Source of the DNA: Cyclobacteriaceae bacterium
Lineage (GTDB): Bacteria > Bacteroidota > Bacteroidia > Cytophagales > Cyclobacteriaceae
Direction: 5' to 3'
Assembly (NCBI GenBank): GCA_020436085.1
Contig: JAGQYM010000001.1
Location: 62,001-126,000 of the forward strand
Length of the DNA: 64,000 nt
A program made the position numbers and the translations under genes. Below, piece after piece: positions 44,221 through 52,828 of this stretch. Below the pieces are notes generated by a model. The model worked only from the letters and a program-made list of their open reading frames with translations. It made no database searches and was not told where the DNA came from. How positions within the stretch are numbered: position 1 is the stretch's first letter; each line of letters begins with the position of its first letter.

Positions 44221-44669
44221 GTAGTGAGTAGCTGTTTTACGATTTCAGATATTGCTTTGCCATCAGCTTTTCCAGCAAGAGCCTTAGTGGCCTGTCCCAT
44301 CACCTTTCCCATATCTTGTGGTCCTGCAGCACCAACATTTTGAATGATTGCTTTTAGCTCGGCTGTTAGTTCTTCGGTGGACAACTGTTTGGGCAGATAT
44401 CTTGAAATGATTTCAAGTTCAAACAATTCTTTTTTATACAGGTCGTCCCGGTTTTCTCCCTTAAATATCTCGGCTGACTCTTTTCTTTGTTTAGCAGCTT
44501 TCATCAGCAGCTTATCCTCGGTTTCCTTGTCAAGGTCTCCAGTTTTCCCCTTCTCAGTTTCCGCCAACAGGATCATTGATTTGATGGCACGTAAAGCAGT
44601 CAACTCTTCCTTTTGCTTGTTGAGCATTGCTGTCTTGATATCGTTATCAATTTGTTGCTTTAGACTCAT
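44217..44669 (-). CDS. GatB/YqeY-domain protein
   Basis: The 150-residue protein corresponds to the stand-alone YqeY family, related to the tail of the GatB amidotransferase subunit. It shows SLKQQIDNDIKTAMLNKQKE at the start, then LEIISRYLPKQLS and GPQDMGKVMGQATKALAGKA. The function is thought to involve tRNA or amidation, but is not settled. It is the first gene of the cluster that runs to ompH and has a good promoter. Confidence 0.9.
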   Translation of the reverse strand: MSLKQQIDNDIKTAMLNKQKEELTALRAIKSMILLAETEKGKTGDLDKETEDKLLMKAAKQRKESAEIFKGENRDDLYKKELFELEIISRYLPKQLSTEELTAELKAIIQNVGAAGPQDMGKVMGQATKALAGKADGKAISEIVKQLLTT

Positions 44670-44699
44670 GGCTTTCCGGTTCGTGTTGTAATTTTATTG

Positions 44700-44728
44700 C
44701 AAATATAAATCCGTTGGGTGACAATCAA
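44700..44728 (-). promoter_or_regulatory. Promoter of the yqeY to ompH cluster
   Basis: On the minus strand a TTG at 44728-44726, an 18-base spacer and TATATTTG at 44707-44700 fit the Bacteroidota -33/-7 pattern. The yqeY ATG lies about 31 bases downstream of the box. The divergent pdxJ start at 44730 lies right beside the -33 element. Confidence 0.65.
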
Positions 44729-44729
44729 C

Positions 44730-45446
44730 ATGACACGCTTAAGTGTAAATATTAACAAAATAGCCACGCTGAGAAACGCCCGAGGCGGAAACAATCCCAA
44801 TGTAATTCAAGTGGCACAGGATTGTGAGGCATTTGGTGCGCAAGGTATCACCGTGCACCCCCGACCAGACGAACGTCATATTCGATACGAAGATGTGATC
44901 CAATTGAAGAAAGTAGTCAAGACTGAATTCAACATTGAAGGATATCCTGACGAACGATATCTCCAACTCGTGAGTGAAGTGAAGCCGGATCAAGCGACCT
45001 TGGTTCCGGATCCTCCAGATGTGCTGACATCAAATGCTGGATGGGATGCGGTAAAGCATCACGAGTTTCTAAAAGATGTCATCACCAAACTTAAAAAGCA
45101 CGCAGGCAGAGTTTCGCTATTTGTTGAAGCCTCACCGGAAATGGTAAAGGCAGTTGCAAAAACAGGAGCTGATCGCATTGAATTGTACACTGAACCTTAC
45201 GCCTCCGCCTATCATTCAGACAGAGAAAATGCCGTGGCTCCATTTATTCAGGCGGCTAAAACTGCGCAGCAAGTTGGGCTGGGAGTAAATGCGGGTCATG
45301 ACCTTGACCTCAACAATCTTGGCTTTCTTAAAAAATCAATTCCCTGGCTAGACGAAGTCTCAATTGGGCATGCGCTGATCTGTGATGCCTTGTACCTGGG
45401 GTTAGAAAATACGATTCAACTTTATTTAAGAGAACTTCAGGACTAG
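44730..45446 (+). CDS. pdxJ: Pyridoxine 5'-phosphate synthase
   Basis: The 238-residue TIM-barrel enzyme condenses 1-deoxy-D-xylulose 5-phosphate with 3-amino-1-hydroxyacetone 1-phosphate in de novo vitamin B6 synthesis. Family motifs are [41 protein letters not shown] and [15 protein letters not shown] 44730 is chosen over an upstream GTG 44718. It overlaps the convergent esterase gene by a CTAG shared by both stops. Confidence 0.96.
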   Translation: MTRLSVNINKIATLRNARGGNNPNVIQVAQDCEAFGAQGITVHPRPDERHIRYEDVIQLKKVVKTEFNIEGYPDERYLQLVSEVKPDQATLVPDPPDVLTSNAGWDAVKHHEFLKDVITKLKKHAGRVSLFVEASPEMVKAVAKTGADRIELYTEPYASAYHSDRENAVAPFIQAAKTAQQVGLGVNAGHDLDLNNLGFLKKSIPWLDEVSIGHALICDALYLGLENTIQLYLRELQD

Positions 45447-47173
45447 TATCGCCAGCTAGTTAGGTCTGCTCCTTTAGGTGCGCTTTCCGAAATCCGCTTA
45501 AGAATTTTTGGCAGATACATAGTATTGTATCTCAACCTGGAAATCTGATTAGGGTTTTCGTGATCGCCATTCCAGCAATGCTCTGCTCTGTCTCCATAGT
45601 CCACTTCCCCTTTGTAAAAGGGGGTGTCAGTTTTTTTCAGAAACTCTTCCATTTGATATACCGCGTTATTGAGATAGTAGTTGTCCATGTCTCCGCAGTA
45701 GATGTGAATTTTGCCCACCAATTTAGGCCCTAAGGTTGCCCAGTCGCGCTCGAGAATGTAACGCAGGTCATAGTTCTCTCTCCAATACTCCGCCACCGAT
45801 TTATCGATTTCTCCGGTTTCTTTGTTGAAGATTCTTTTTGGGTATCCATCGTCACCTTGTGGAGAAAATACAGCTTCCCAAATATCCCATTGCTGGCCAG
45901 ACCGCGTTTTGGTTCCAAGTGCCAATTCATAGTGATTGGTTTCCTGCATTGTGTTTTGAATTTGGCCCAGGTAGTTTCGATGAGCAGGTCGCGGTAGTGT
46001 TTTAAAATCACTATCGTAGAAGTATGCATTTTTGTCTTTATAAATATCTACGAGGCAAAACGAACGAAAGTCGATTGGGTCTGGACATGCAGCAAAGCAT
46101 CCGTTGAAATCATCGGGATAAAACATTTGAACCGCCAAAGCTTCCCATCCTCCAGTAGACCCTCCATAGGTAAACCGCGCCCAGCCTTCACCAATTCCCC
46201 GGAATCTGGACTCTATCTCTGGCACCAGTTCTTTCATGATCGCGTCCCCATAAGGTCCCATATTGGCCGAGTTGACAGCATATGAATCATCGTAGTACGG
46301 AGTGGCGTGCTGAATCTCGATCACTAAAAATCTCGGAAAATTCTTACTTACCCATTGCTGATAAAAATTGTATGCCTCTTGCTGTTGAATCTTGTTGTAA
46401 CCATAGATGCCAAACCGGGCACTGTAGTCTGTGGTGTCCATATTTGGGTCTGGTGGCGTGGTTCTAAATCCACCAAAGTCGCTGGGAAAATGACCGTGAT
46501 AAATCATGAGAGGATACTTCGCATTGGGGTGCTCTTCAAATCCCTCTGGCAATAGGACGTGAGCACCTAAATACATGGGCTTGCCCCAAAACTCTGATAA
46601 CAGCTTGCTCTGAATCTTAATGTGCTTGACATACTTTGTGTCTTCTGGCTCAGCGATTGCAGGTATCTGTTGATCCATCACAATAGCATGCGTTGCGTTC
46701 TTGCTTGGATCAATTTCGAGTTGCATAGGCTTGCTGTAAAGATTGCCAGGCTTACTATGCCATTGTTGACCTTCTCCTTTGTCTGGTGGAACTTTAATCG
46801 TGTGGCCAGTACTCAAATTAAAAGTTTCGTATCGGTTGATTAACGCTTGCACAAAATATTTGCCTGCTGGTATCTCTGAGAGAGTTCTTTTTGGAAACCC
46901 GAAAGCCTTCTCATCGATAATTATATCCTGACCGGGCTGCATGCCTTCGACATCAACTCCGAATACCAATTGTGTGCTGAGCCCATCATTGATTTGAAAT
47001 CTGGGCTCCGCCTTATCATTATTCGAAAGTAATAGCAACAGACGTCCGTCTTGAGCCTGACTTTCCACCTCAGGGGTAAAACGAATTGCAAACTGAACGC
47101 TCTTTCGCTGACCATTTTGACAAGACAGTGAGACAATTGACAAAAGGATTGCGACTGCCAGGCTGGTTTTCAT
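45443..47173 (-). CDS. Exported putative esterase (alpha/beta hydrolase) lipoprotein
   Basis: This 576-residue protein has a signal peptide with lipobox-like SLSC (Cys near 18), an N-terminal beta domain (about 25-180) and a C-terminal esterase-D-like hydrolase domain. The latter has [17 protein letters not shown], the nucleophile elbow [11 protein letters not shown], and late Asp and His in [11 protein letters not shown] and [11 protein letters not shown]. Substrate is unknown. It stands alone, ending against pdxJ. Confidence 0.75.
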   Translation of the reverse strand: MKTSLAVAILLSIVSLSCQNGQRKSVQFAIRFTPEVESQAQDGRLLLLLSNNDKAEPRFQINDGLSTQLVFGVDVEGMQPGQDIIIDEKAFGFPKRTLSEIPAGKYFVQALINRYETFNLSTGHTIKVPPDKGEGQQWHSKPGNLYSKPMQLEIDPSKNATHAIVMDQQIPAIAEPEDTKYVKHIKIQSKLLSEFWGKPMYLGAHVLLPEGFEEHPNAKYPLMIYHGHFPSDFGGFRTTPPDPNMDTTDYSARFGIYGYNKIQQQEAYNFYQQWVSKNFPRFLVIEIQHATPYYDDSYAVNSANMGPYGDAIMKELVPEIESRFRGIGEGWARFTYGGSTGGWEALAVQMFYPDDFNGCFAACPDPIDFRSFCLVDIYKDKNAYFYDSDFKTLPRPAHRNYLGQIQNTMQETNHYELALGTKTRSGQQWDIWEAVFSPQGDDGYPKRIFNKETGEIDKSVAEYWRENYDLRYILERDWATLGPKLVGKIHIYCGDMDNYYLNNAVYQMEEFLKKTDTPFYKGEVDYGDRAEHCWNGDHENPNQISRLRYNTMYLPKILKRISESAPKGADLTSWRY

Positions 47174-47355
47174 AAGTAGATAATTTTTTAACAGGAGTAA
47201 GATAATGCAAAGAGTGGCCTCCTAAAAGGTTATTCCGATCAACGGCACGAACATTAAAATGGCCTCAGCAGCGACAATATCACGGAATTATAAAGAATTT
47301 AGGGTACTGTAATCGCCTAAACGTTATTATATTGCAAATCCGAAAAACAGGCGGC

Positions 47356-47736
47356 ATGAATATTTTTTTGATAGAGGATGATGAGATCTATGCTGAGTTC
47401 GTAAAAAAGGCTTTAAGCAAGAATTCTGACTACCAAGTCAACATATATAGTACTGCTGAAGAAGCTCTGAAGGCGGTAAATGGAAAACTTCCCGATGTGA
47501 TGATCATCGACTACAAGCTGCCGGGGATGAGTGGTATCGAATTGTACGAAAAAATTAAACACCAAATCGAGGGCAACAATAAAGTAATCCTGCTTAGCGC
47601 GCTTGATGATGGCAACATGGTGTTAAGTTTTATTCAAAAAGGAGTTCGAGATTATGTTATCAAAGATGAGAACGTAATAGAATCTCTGGAGGCTATACTT
47701 GGTGGGAAAGAAGAGGATTACTACCTCTTCGATTAA
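47356..47736 (+). CDS. Single-domain response regulator
   Basis: The 126-residue CheY-like protein has the acidic pocket IEDDE, phospho-acceptor D52 in DVMIIDYKLPGMSG, Thr/Ser-type LLSALDD and Lys in DYVIKDE. No output domain is attached. It probably starts at ATG 47356, because a TTG eight codons upstream adds no family residues. Its stop overlaps the stop of a convergent histidine kinase gene (TTAA), which is a plausible partner. Confidence 0.92.
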   Translation: MNIFLIEDDEIYAEFVKKALSKNSDYQVNIYSTAEEALKAVNGKLPDVMIIDYKLPGMSGIELYEKIKHQIEGNNKVILLSALDDGNMVLSFIQKGVRDYVIKDENVIESLEAILGGKEEDYYLFD

Positions 47737-48587
47737 GGTTTTTTCAGACTCACTGTGAAGGTCGCACCTTCATCCAACTTACTTTCGCATTGTACACTTC
47801 CTCCCATCTTAATAACTAGCGTTTTCACTATCGACAACCCGAGTCCTGTTGAGCTCTCTCCACCTGTCGGACGCGCGGTGAGACGTTGAAATTTTTGATA
47901 CAATTTTTTCTGATCTTCTTCACTTATACCCGGCCCCTCATCTTTTATGTGCAGCAGTACTTCTTCTCTCTTGTCTTCAACAGAGACTGTAACTTTTGTG
48001 TCTGGTTTTGAAAATTTGATGGCATTGGATAACAGGTTGTCCAGAATTCTGCTGAGGAATAGGCGGTCAACATAGACATTGACATCAGTAGGGCAGTTCA
48101 AAGAAATTTCAATTCTCTTTTTCTCAGCTACAGTCCTGTAATTTTTTACAAACGAAATCAGGAAGGGTTCAAGTGACAAACTATCGAGGGTCATCTCAAG
48201 TTGATGATCCTCTAGCTTTTTGGAATCCAGTAAGTTCCTCACCATGTTGAGACCGTCAACCGCAATCTGGTGTATTTTTCCGAGATACTCTTTTTGATCA
48301 TCACTCAAATTCTCACTTGACATGTTCATGAGTTGGATCAAGGCAAAGATTCGATTGAACGGCCCCTTCAAATCGTGTGACACTACACCGATAATCTGCT
48401 GTTTCTCAACGTTGAGTTCACTGAGTTGTTGATTCTGACGTGCGAATGCAACGTTTTGCTTATGAATCTCAACACTCTGTTCAGTGATAATTTTGTGCTG
48501 TCTTTTTAGGATGTAATAGGCTCTTACCTGAAGCAGGATAACCAGCAGCAACAGCAGTGCAAGAAAAATGGAGCCAATAGTGATCAC
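47733..48587 (-). CDS. Membrane-anchored sensor histidine kinase
   Basis: The 284-residue kinase has one N-terminal membrane helix (about 3-25), a coiled linker, HisKA with GVVSHDLKGPFNR (H71), and an ATPase domain with NLLSNAIKFSK, DEGPGI and STGLGLSIVK. No separate sensor domain is present. It converges with a single-domain response regulator gene, sharing four bases at the stops. This is an unusual tail-to-tail layout for a cognate pair. Confidence 0.92.
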   Translation of the reverse strand: MITIGSIFLALLLLLVILLQVRAYYILKRQHKIITEQSVEIHKQNVAFARQNQQLSELNVEKQQIIGVVSHDLKGPFNRIFALIQLMNMSSENLSDDQKEYLGKIHQIAVDGLNMVRNLLDSKKLEDHQLEMTLDSLSLEPFLISFVKNYRTVAEKKRIEISLNCPTDVNVYVDRLFLSRILDNLLSNAIKFSKPDTKVTVSVEDKREEVLLHIKDEGPGISEEDQKKLYQKFQRLTARPTGGESSTGLGLSIVKTLVIKMGGSVQCESKLDEGATFTVSLKKP

Positions 48588-48640
48588 TTCCTCGTCAATG
48601 GACGTTGAAAATAACCAGTAATGTCATGGAATCAAATGGC

Positions 48641-49090
48641 CTAAAGCCTGAGACGCACTTCTCGTTTGTAGTCAACAGGTATTTTAACAGGAAAACCCCT
48701 CACAGCCACCTTGATATGACCCACATAGTGGAGTTCATATTTTTTTCCGCCTATTAAGCTCATCAATGCATCAACCAGTCCAATTTCTTTAATCGATAAT
48801 TGTACTTCCACCGGCACAGTAAATTCAGATCTGGCTTTTACCAACGATTTAAGTTTTTGATCAACTCTCGCTGATTTTTTACCATCGATGTAGATGTCCA
48901 TCTCGATTTCCTTAAGCCTCATCCGAATCTGATTGGGATTGTAAAATCTCGCATCAGCTTTCAAAATCGGATCGATACCATTGCCAGGAGTCAGTTCAAT
49001 GTTTTCGACAGCTCTGAATACTACCTGCTCTTTCGGAACGCATGAAGCCAGAATCAAAAATGTCAGAAGCCAAAGACATACACCTTTCAT
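48641..49090 (-). CDS. LEA-type-2-like lipoprotein
   Basis: The 149-residue product (start ATG 49090) has a lipobox ILASC and one immunoglobulin-like LEA_2 domain. That domain shows FYNPNQIRMRLKEIEMDIYI followed by the alternating strands SARVDQKLKSLV and RSEFTVPVEVQLSI. Bacterial LEA_2 proteins are periplasmic or outer-membrane associated and uncharacterised. It lies between a kinase and an amidohydrolase gene on the same strand. Confidence 0.8.
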   Translation of the reverse strand: MKGVCLWLLTFLILASCVPKEQVVFRAVENIELTPGNGIDPILKADARFYNPNQIRMRLKEIEMDIYIDGKKSARVDQKLKSLVKARSEFTVPVEVQLSIKEIGLVDALMSLIGGKKYELHYVGHIKVAVRGFPVKIPVDYKREVRLRL

Positions 49091-49143
49091 ATTCACCAAT
49101 TCCATGGCAAGACTGTTGAAAAGAATTTTTGTTACAAGTCTGA

Positions 49144-50253
49144 CTAGTTGGGGAAGAGTGACCTGTCGATCTTAGGGATCAACTTTATCGCATTCTTGTA
49201 ATAAACCTTTTTCAGCACTTCGTCAGAAAGACCAAGTCCGTACATACGCCAAAAAGCGTGGTACCTCTTATGATAAGGGAAATACTCGTCTTCAGTTTCT
49301 AAAACTCTGAAATAGGTCTCGTACTCATCTGGCACCCAACTGTCTTTTCCAAACAGCACGCGGTCCTGGTATTTTGTTATGAAAGCATTACCAGCTCGCG
49401 GCTGTCGGCCGAGCTCTGCGATCACTGCACCAATTTCAGTGTACATATTCGGAAACTGCTCCATCAACTCGCCAAGTTTTTTCAAATCGCTACCATACCA
49501 GCCCAGGTGAGCATTTATGAATTTAGTCTTTGGGTGTTTTTTAAAAATGTTGTGTTGTTCAGCAATGATGGTTTCCCATGACACGGGGTCGTTATCATGT
49601 CTGCGTCCAGGATGCGTTTTGAGTTCCAGCCAACGTTCATTCTGATTGTCGATGGGCAGCCAAAATTGTTTTGGATCTGCTGCGTGAATCAAAACCGGAA
49701 TTCCCAACTCTCCGCACTTAGCCCAAACGGGATCAATACGAGGGTCATCAATATGAATGCGATCACCTTTGCGGTCTTTTGAGAACATACCCAACGACTT
49801 ATAAATCTTTAGGCCACTTGCCCCTTTCTTTACATCGTCTTCGAGCTGCTTCACTGTTCGCTTCGTCCAATCACTGTCATCAATACCACTAAAGTCAACA
49901 TTGGTGAAAACCAGAAAACGATTAGGATAATGATCCTTTACGTTTTTTAGTGAATTGTCGAGATGCTCGGTGCTTCCTCTTCCACGGCCGCTAAGGTTTG
50001 TCATCACAGCCATATTCATTTTATCCATCTCGCTTATCAAATTGCCCAGGTCCATAGTTGGCATGCCAAACTGATGATTATGGATATCAACAAATGGAAA
50101 CTTAGCGCGAATGACATGGTGCTCGGGAACAACCAGTGATGAGGGTGGATCATAATCTTCAAAATCCATTTTCATATCCAGTGGTCTCTCTTGGGCACAG
50201 GCCATGAGTGTAGCGACTAATAGAAAAACTGAAAGGGTAAACTTAGAGATCAT
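49144..50253 (-). CDS. Amidohydrolase-family lipoprotein
   Basis: The 369-residue protein has a lipobox TLMAC (Cys 19) and a TIM-barrel hydrolase of the amidohydrolase-2 type. It shows the H-x-H in VDIHNHQFG (H58, H60), VLIHAADPKQFW, INAHLGWYGSD and VLFGKDSW with the late Asp. Its pocket could hold one zinc. The substrate is unknown. A TATATTTG promoter box precedes it. Confidence 0.85.
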   Translation of the reverse strand: MISKFTLSVFLLVATLMACAQERPLDMKMDFEDYDPPSSLVVPEHHVIRAKFPFVDIHNHQFGMPTMDLGNLISEMDKMNMAVMTNLSGRGRGSTEHLDNSLKNVKDHYPNRFLVFTNVDFSGIDDSDWTKRTVKQLEDDVKKGASGLKIYKSLGMFSKDRKGDRIHIDDPRIDPVWAKCGELGIPVLIHAADPKQFWLPIDNQNERWLELKTHPGRRHDNDPVSWETIIAEQHNIFKKHPKTKFINAHLGWYGSDLKKLGELMEQFPNMYTEIGAVIAELGRQPRAGNAFITKYQDRVLFGKDSWVPDEYETYFRVLETEDEYFPYHKRYHAFWRMYGLGLSDEVLKKVYYKNAIKLIPKIDRSLFPN

Positions 50254-50270
50254 TTAATTAGAGGTTTGAG

Positions 50271-50278
50271 CAAATATA
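50271..50278 (-). promoter_or_regulatory. Promoter -7 box of the amidohydrolase gene
   Basis: Minus-strand TATATTTG (TAnnTTTG), 17 bases before the start codon. The nearest TTG upstream gives a short 15-base spacer. Confidence 0.5.
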
Positions 50279-50473
50279 AACGAACCAAAAAATCAATGGT
50301 TCACAAATCCATGCAAGTGGCGTACCTGTTTTCGAGTTATACCGACTAATGGCTGCCGAATTTGTCAAAAATGGTCAAATATTGCCGGTTTGGGCAAAAA
50401 AATCCTTTAAACACCAAAGTCGATACGAGTGGTGAGATAAACCCGGAACGGTTTTTGGAATCAAACTCATACC

Positions 50474-50602
50474 ATGCGAAAGGTGATTACGTTTTTAGTT
50501 TTTTTAATGCTGGTGCTAATGTCTTTGCTGAGAACTGAAACTGACAGCGAAAGCAAAACCCGATACGAGGCAGGGCAAACGCATATGAACATTTCTTTCT
50601 AA
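50474..50602 (+). CDS. Putative 42-residue membrane or secreted peptide
   Basis: A short frame from ATG 50474 encodes MRKVITFLVFLMLVLMSLL followed by a polar tail ending HMNISF. The basic start and hydrophobic core suggest a signal anchor or a secreted peptide. It precedes the TPR-protein gene by 27 bases on the same strand. No homologue is recalled, and a chance frame cannot be excluded. Confidence 0.4.
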   Translation: MRKVITFLVFLMLVLMSLLRTETDSESKTRYEAGQTHMNISF

Positions 50603-50629
50603 CTTGGAGTTTTCAAAATCACCTGTTTG

Positions 50630-51739
50630 ATGAGACTTACGATTTTTTTTCTTGTCATAATGCCTTTGATCGGCTTCTCACAAGCCAACGATGTCGCGTT
50701 GACTAGTGCAAAGAAGAAGCTTGATGCAAGGGATTTCACTGCAGCCAAAGCCGAGCTATCGAAGTTGCTGGAATCCAATCCAAAAAATAAAGCTGCGCTA
50801 TCATTACGAGGTCAGGCGCGAATGGGACTAGAAGACTTTTATGGTGCGATAGCTGATTTCACATTCGCACTTGAGGTAGATTCTACATTTGCGGAAGCTT
50901 TAAATTTTCGAGGTGAATCCAAAATTGGTCTGGGGGATGACTACGGAGCAATTGAGGATCTCGACAAAGCGATTCGATTCAATCCTAAATACACTGACGC
51001 TTTTACCAATCGTGGGTTTGCCAAATACAACATTGGCGAACTTCAAGAATCATACTTCGATTTTTCAAAAGCGCTTGAGATTGGCCCACCTGATGCAGAT
51101 AAGTATTTTAACCGTGGCGTGGTAAAGTCTGAACTTGGCGAATTTGTAAGTGCGATCGATGATTATAGCAAAGCAATCGAGTTGGACAAAGAGGATGCCT
51201 CACTTTACAACTATCGCGGAGTGGCATACTATAATACTGACACTTACGACAAGGCGCTGCAAGATTATGACAGGGCCATCAAGCTTGATCCCAATGATCC
51301 ATTGAAGTATGAAAACAGAGCTCTCGCACGAAGTGCCAATGAAGATTTGAAAGGGGCGATGGAAGATTACAACAAATCCATAGAACTGGATGGCGAGGAT
51401 CCAGAAACTTACAACCTAAGAGGTGTACTTAAATACGCGATGGAAGACTTTGATGGCGCAATTGCCGATTACACCAAAGCACTTGAAATTGACCCCACGA
51501 ATCCCACTTATTATGATAACCGCGCATTAGCGTACACTGAGAAGGAGAGCTATAGCAACGCAGTTGATGATTACACATCTTCAATACAACTTTATCCAGA
51601 TGACCCTGAAACTTACTTGCAGCGCGGCCTCGTGAAATTGCTGATGAACAACAACTATGATGGTTGCCTCGACCTCAAGCATGCAGAAGAGCTAGGCTCT
51701 CCTGATGCCAAGGCCGCAATTAAAAAGAGTTGTAAGTAA
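50630..51739 (+). CDS. Secreted tetratricopeptide-repeat protein
   Basis: The 369-residue product has a signal peptide (ending GFSQ) followed by about nine or ten tandem TPR units covering the rest, each with the pattern of Asn, Arg-Gly and a final Ala-x-Leu-Asp-Pro-Asn (for example YDRAIKLDPNDPLKYENRAL). The repeats are acidic. Such proteins serve as scaffolds in periplasmic or outer-membrane complexes. ATG 50630 follows an in-frame TTG. Confidence 0.9.
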   Translation: MRLTIFFLVIMPLIGFSQANDVALTSAKKKLDARDFTAAKAELSKLLESNPKNKAALSLRGQARMGLEDFYGAIADFTFALEVDSTFAEALNFRGESKIGLGDDYGAIEDLDKAIRFNPKYTDAFTNRGFAKYNIGELQESYFDFSKALEIGPPDADKYFNRGVVKSELGEFVSAIDDYSKAIELDKEDASLYNYRGVAYYNTDTYDKALQDYDRAIKLDPNDPLKYENRALARSANEDLKGAMEDYNKSIELDGEDPETYNLRGVLKYAMEDFDGAIADYTKALEIDPTNPTYYDNRALAYTEKESYSNAVDDYTSSIQLYPDDPETYLQRGLVKLLMNNNYDGCLDLKHAEELGSPDAKAAIKKSCK

Positions 51740-51742
51740 ATT

Positions 51743-52123
51743 CTAACTGCCTCCCGCCCCTACATACTTAGCACTCCCAAACCCAAGTACGGGGAATGCA
51801 ACAAATGGCAAAATGATAAGTAGGATAGTCATCCCGATGCCCTGTCCAAATGAAAGAGACAATTGGTGGTAGAGCAGAATGATTATGATAAAATTTACAA
51901 AAGGAATTAACAACAAAATTATCCACCAAACGGGTTTACCCACTATTTCCAGTAAAACTATAAGATTATAGATTGGAATTATCGCTGCCCATCCTGGCTT
52001 TCCAGCCTTCTCAAACACCTTCCACATTCCAACAATTACAATCAATAAAATGAGAAAATAGAAAAAGGCAAAGGCGCCCATAGCAGCCATAATGCCTCCG
52101 GAATAAGAATCGTAGTCTTCCAT
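51743..52123 (-). CDS. DUF5684-like membrane protein
   Basis: The 126-residue product (from ATG 52123; the frame extends upstream to 52192) has four hydrophobic segments with the motif MWKVFEKAGKPGWAAIIPIYNLI and the loop FVNFIIIILLYHQLSLSFG. This resembles DUF5684 proteins. The function is unknown. It converges on the TPR gene three bases away. Confidence 0.75.
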   Translation of the reverse strand: MEDYDSYSGGIMAAMGAFAFFYFLILLIVIVGMWKVFEKAGKPGWAAIIPIYNLIVLLEIVGKPVWWIILLLIPFVNFIIIILLYHQLSLSFGQGIGMTILLIILPFVAFPVLGFGSAKYVGAGGS

Positions 52124-52230
52124 AATAACTTTCGGGTTAGGTTTAAGGTAAAGGTGTTTCATGAAGGTAGTGAAACCACCCTTTAAGATCAAATTACACC
52201 CAATGCAACACCGTTTGATTATCTTGAGTT

Positions 52231-52752
52231 ATGAATGCACAAATACAAAAACGGTTGGATAAGATTGAGCGGCTTACTTATGAGCTACAACAAAAAACCA
52301 AACCGTTTGAACATGCATTCAATGACAAACCCGACTCACTCTCATGGTCTCTTCATCAGGTGCTTGCTCATCTTGTAGCAGCAGAAAAACTGTCCGTTCA
52401 ATATTTGTCTAAAAAGATCAATGGAATTAATGAGGTGGGAAACACTGGAGTTTATGAAGAAGCGAAGATGGTAGTTGTCAAACTTTCGCAGCGATTACCG
52501 TTCAAATTCAAAGCGCCAACGCGAGTGGTTGAGAGCACAACAACCTACGACAGCCTTGCCTCTCTTTTTACAGACTGGCATCTTACACGGCAATCTTTGA
52601 AACAGTTGTTAGAGACTATCGAAGATCGAAATGTAAAAAAGAGAATCTTCAAGCACATCATTGCTGGTAAGCTCAACGTATTGCATGCCATTGATTTCAT
52701 GTACGAACACATCAATCACCATTTGCCACAGATTAACCGCCTTTTGAAATAA
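52231..52752 (+). CDS. DinB-like four-helix-bundle protein
   Basis: The 173-residue protein has the spaced His residues of the DinB superfamily: SWSLHQVLAHLVAAEK near 45 and LHAIDFMYEHINHHLPQINR at the end. It is a second, distant member beside the one at about 9.7 kb. The reaction is unknown. It stands alone, divergent from the DUF5684-like gene. Confidence 0.75.
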   Translation: MNAQIQKRLDKIERLTYELQQKTKPFEHAFNDKPDSLSWSLHQVLAHLVAAEKLSVQYLSKKINGINEVGNTGVYEEAKMVVVKLSQRLPFKFKAPTRVVESTTTYDSLASLFTDWHLTRQSLKQLLETIEDRNVKKRIFKHIIAGKLNVLHAIDFMYEHINHHLPQINRLLK

Positions 52753-52828
52753 CTATCTAAGGTTAATCACATCTCTCACCTCTTCTCTTTAAAAGTCTTC
52801 CTAGCTTTCGGGATAAATTTTTTACGTT

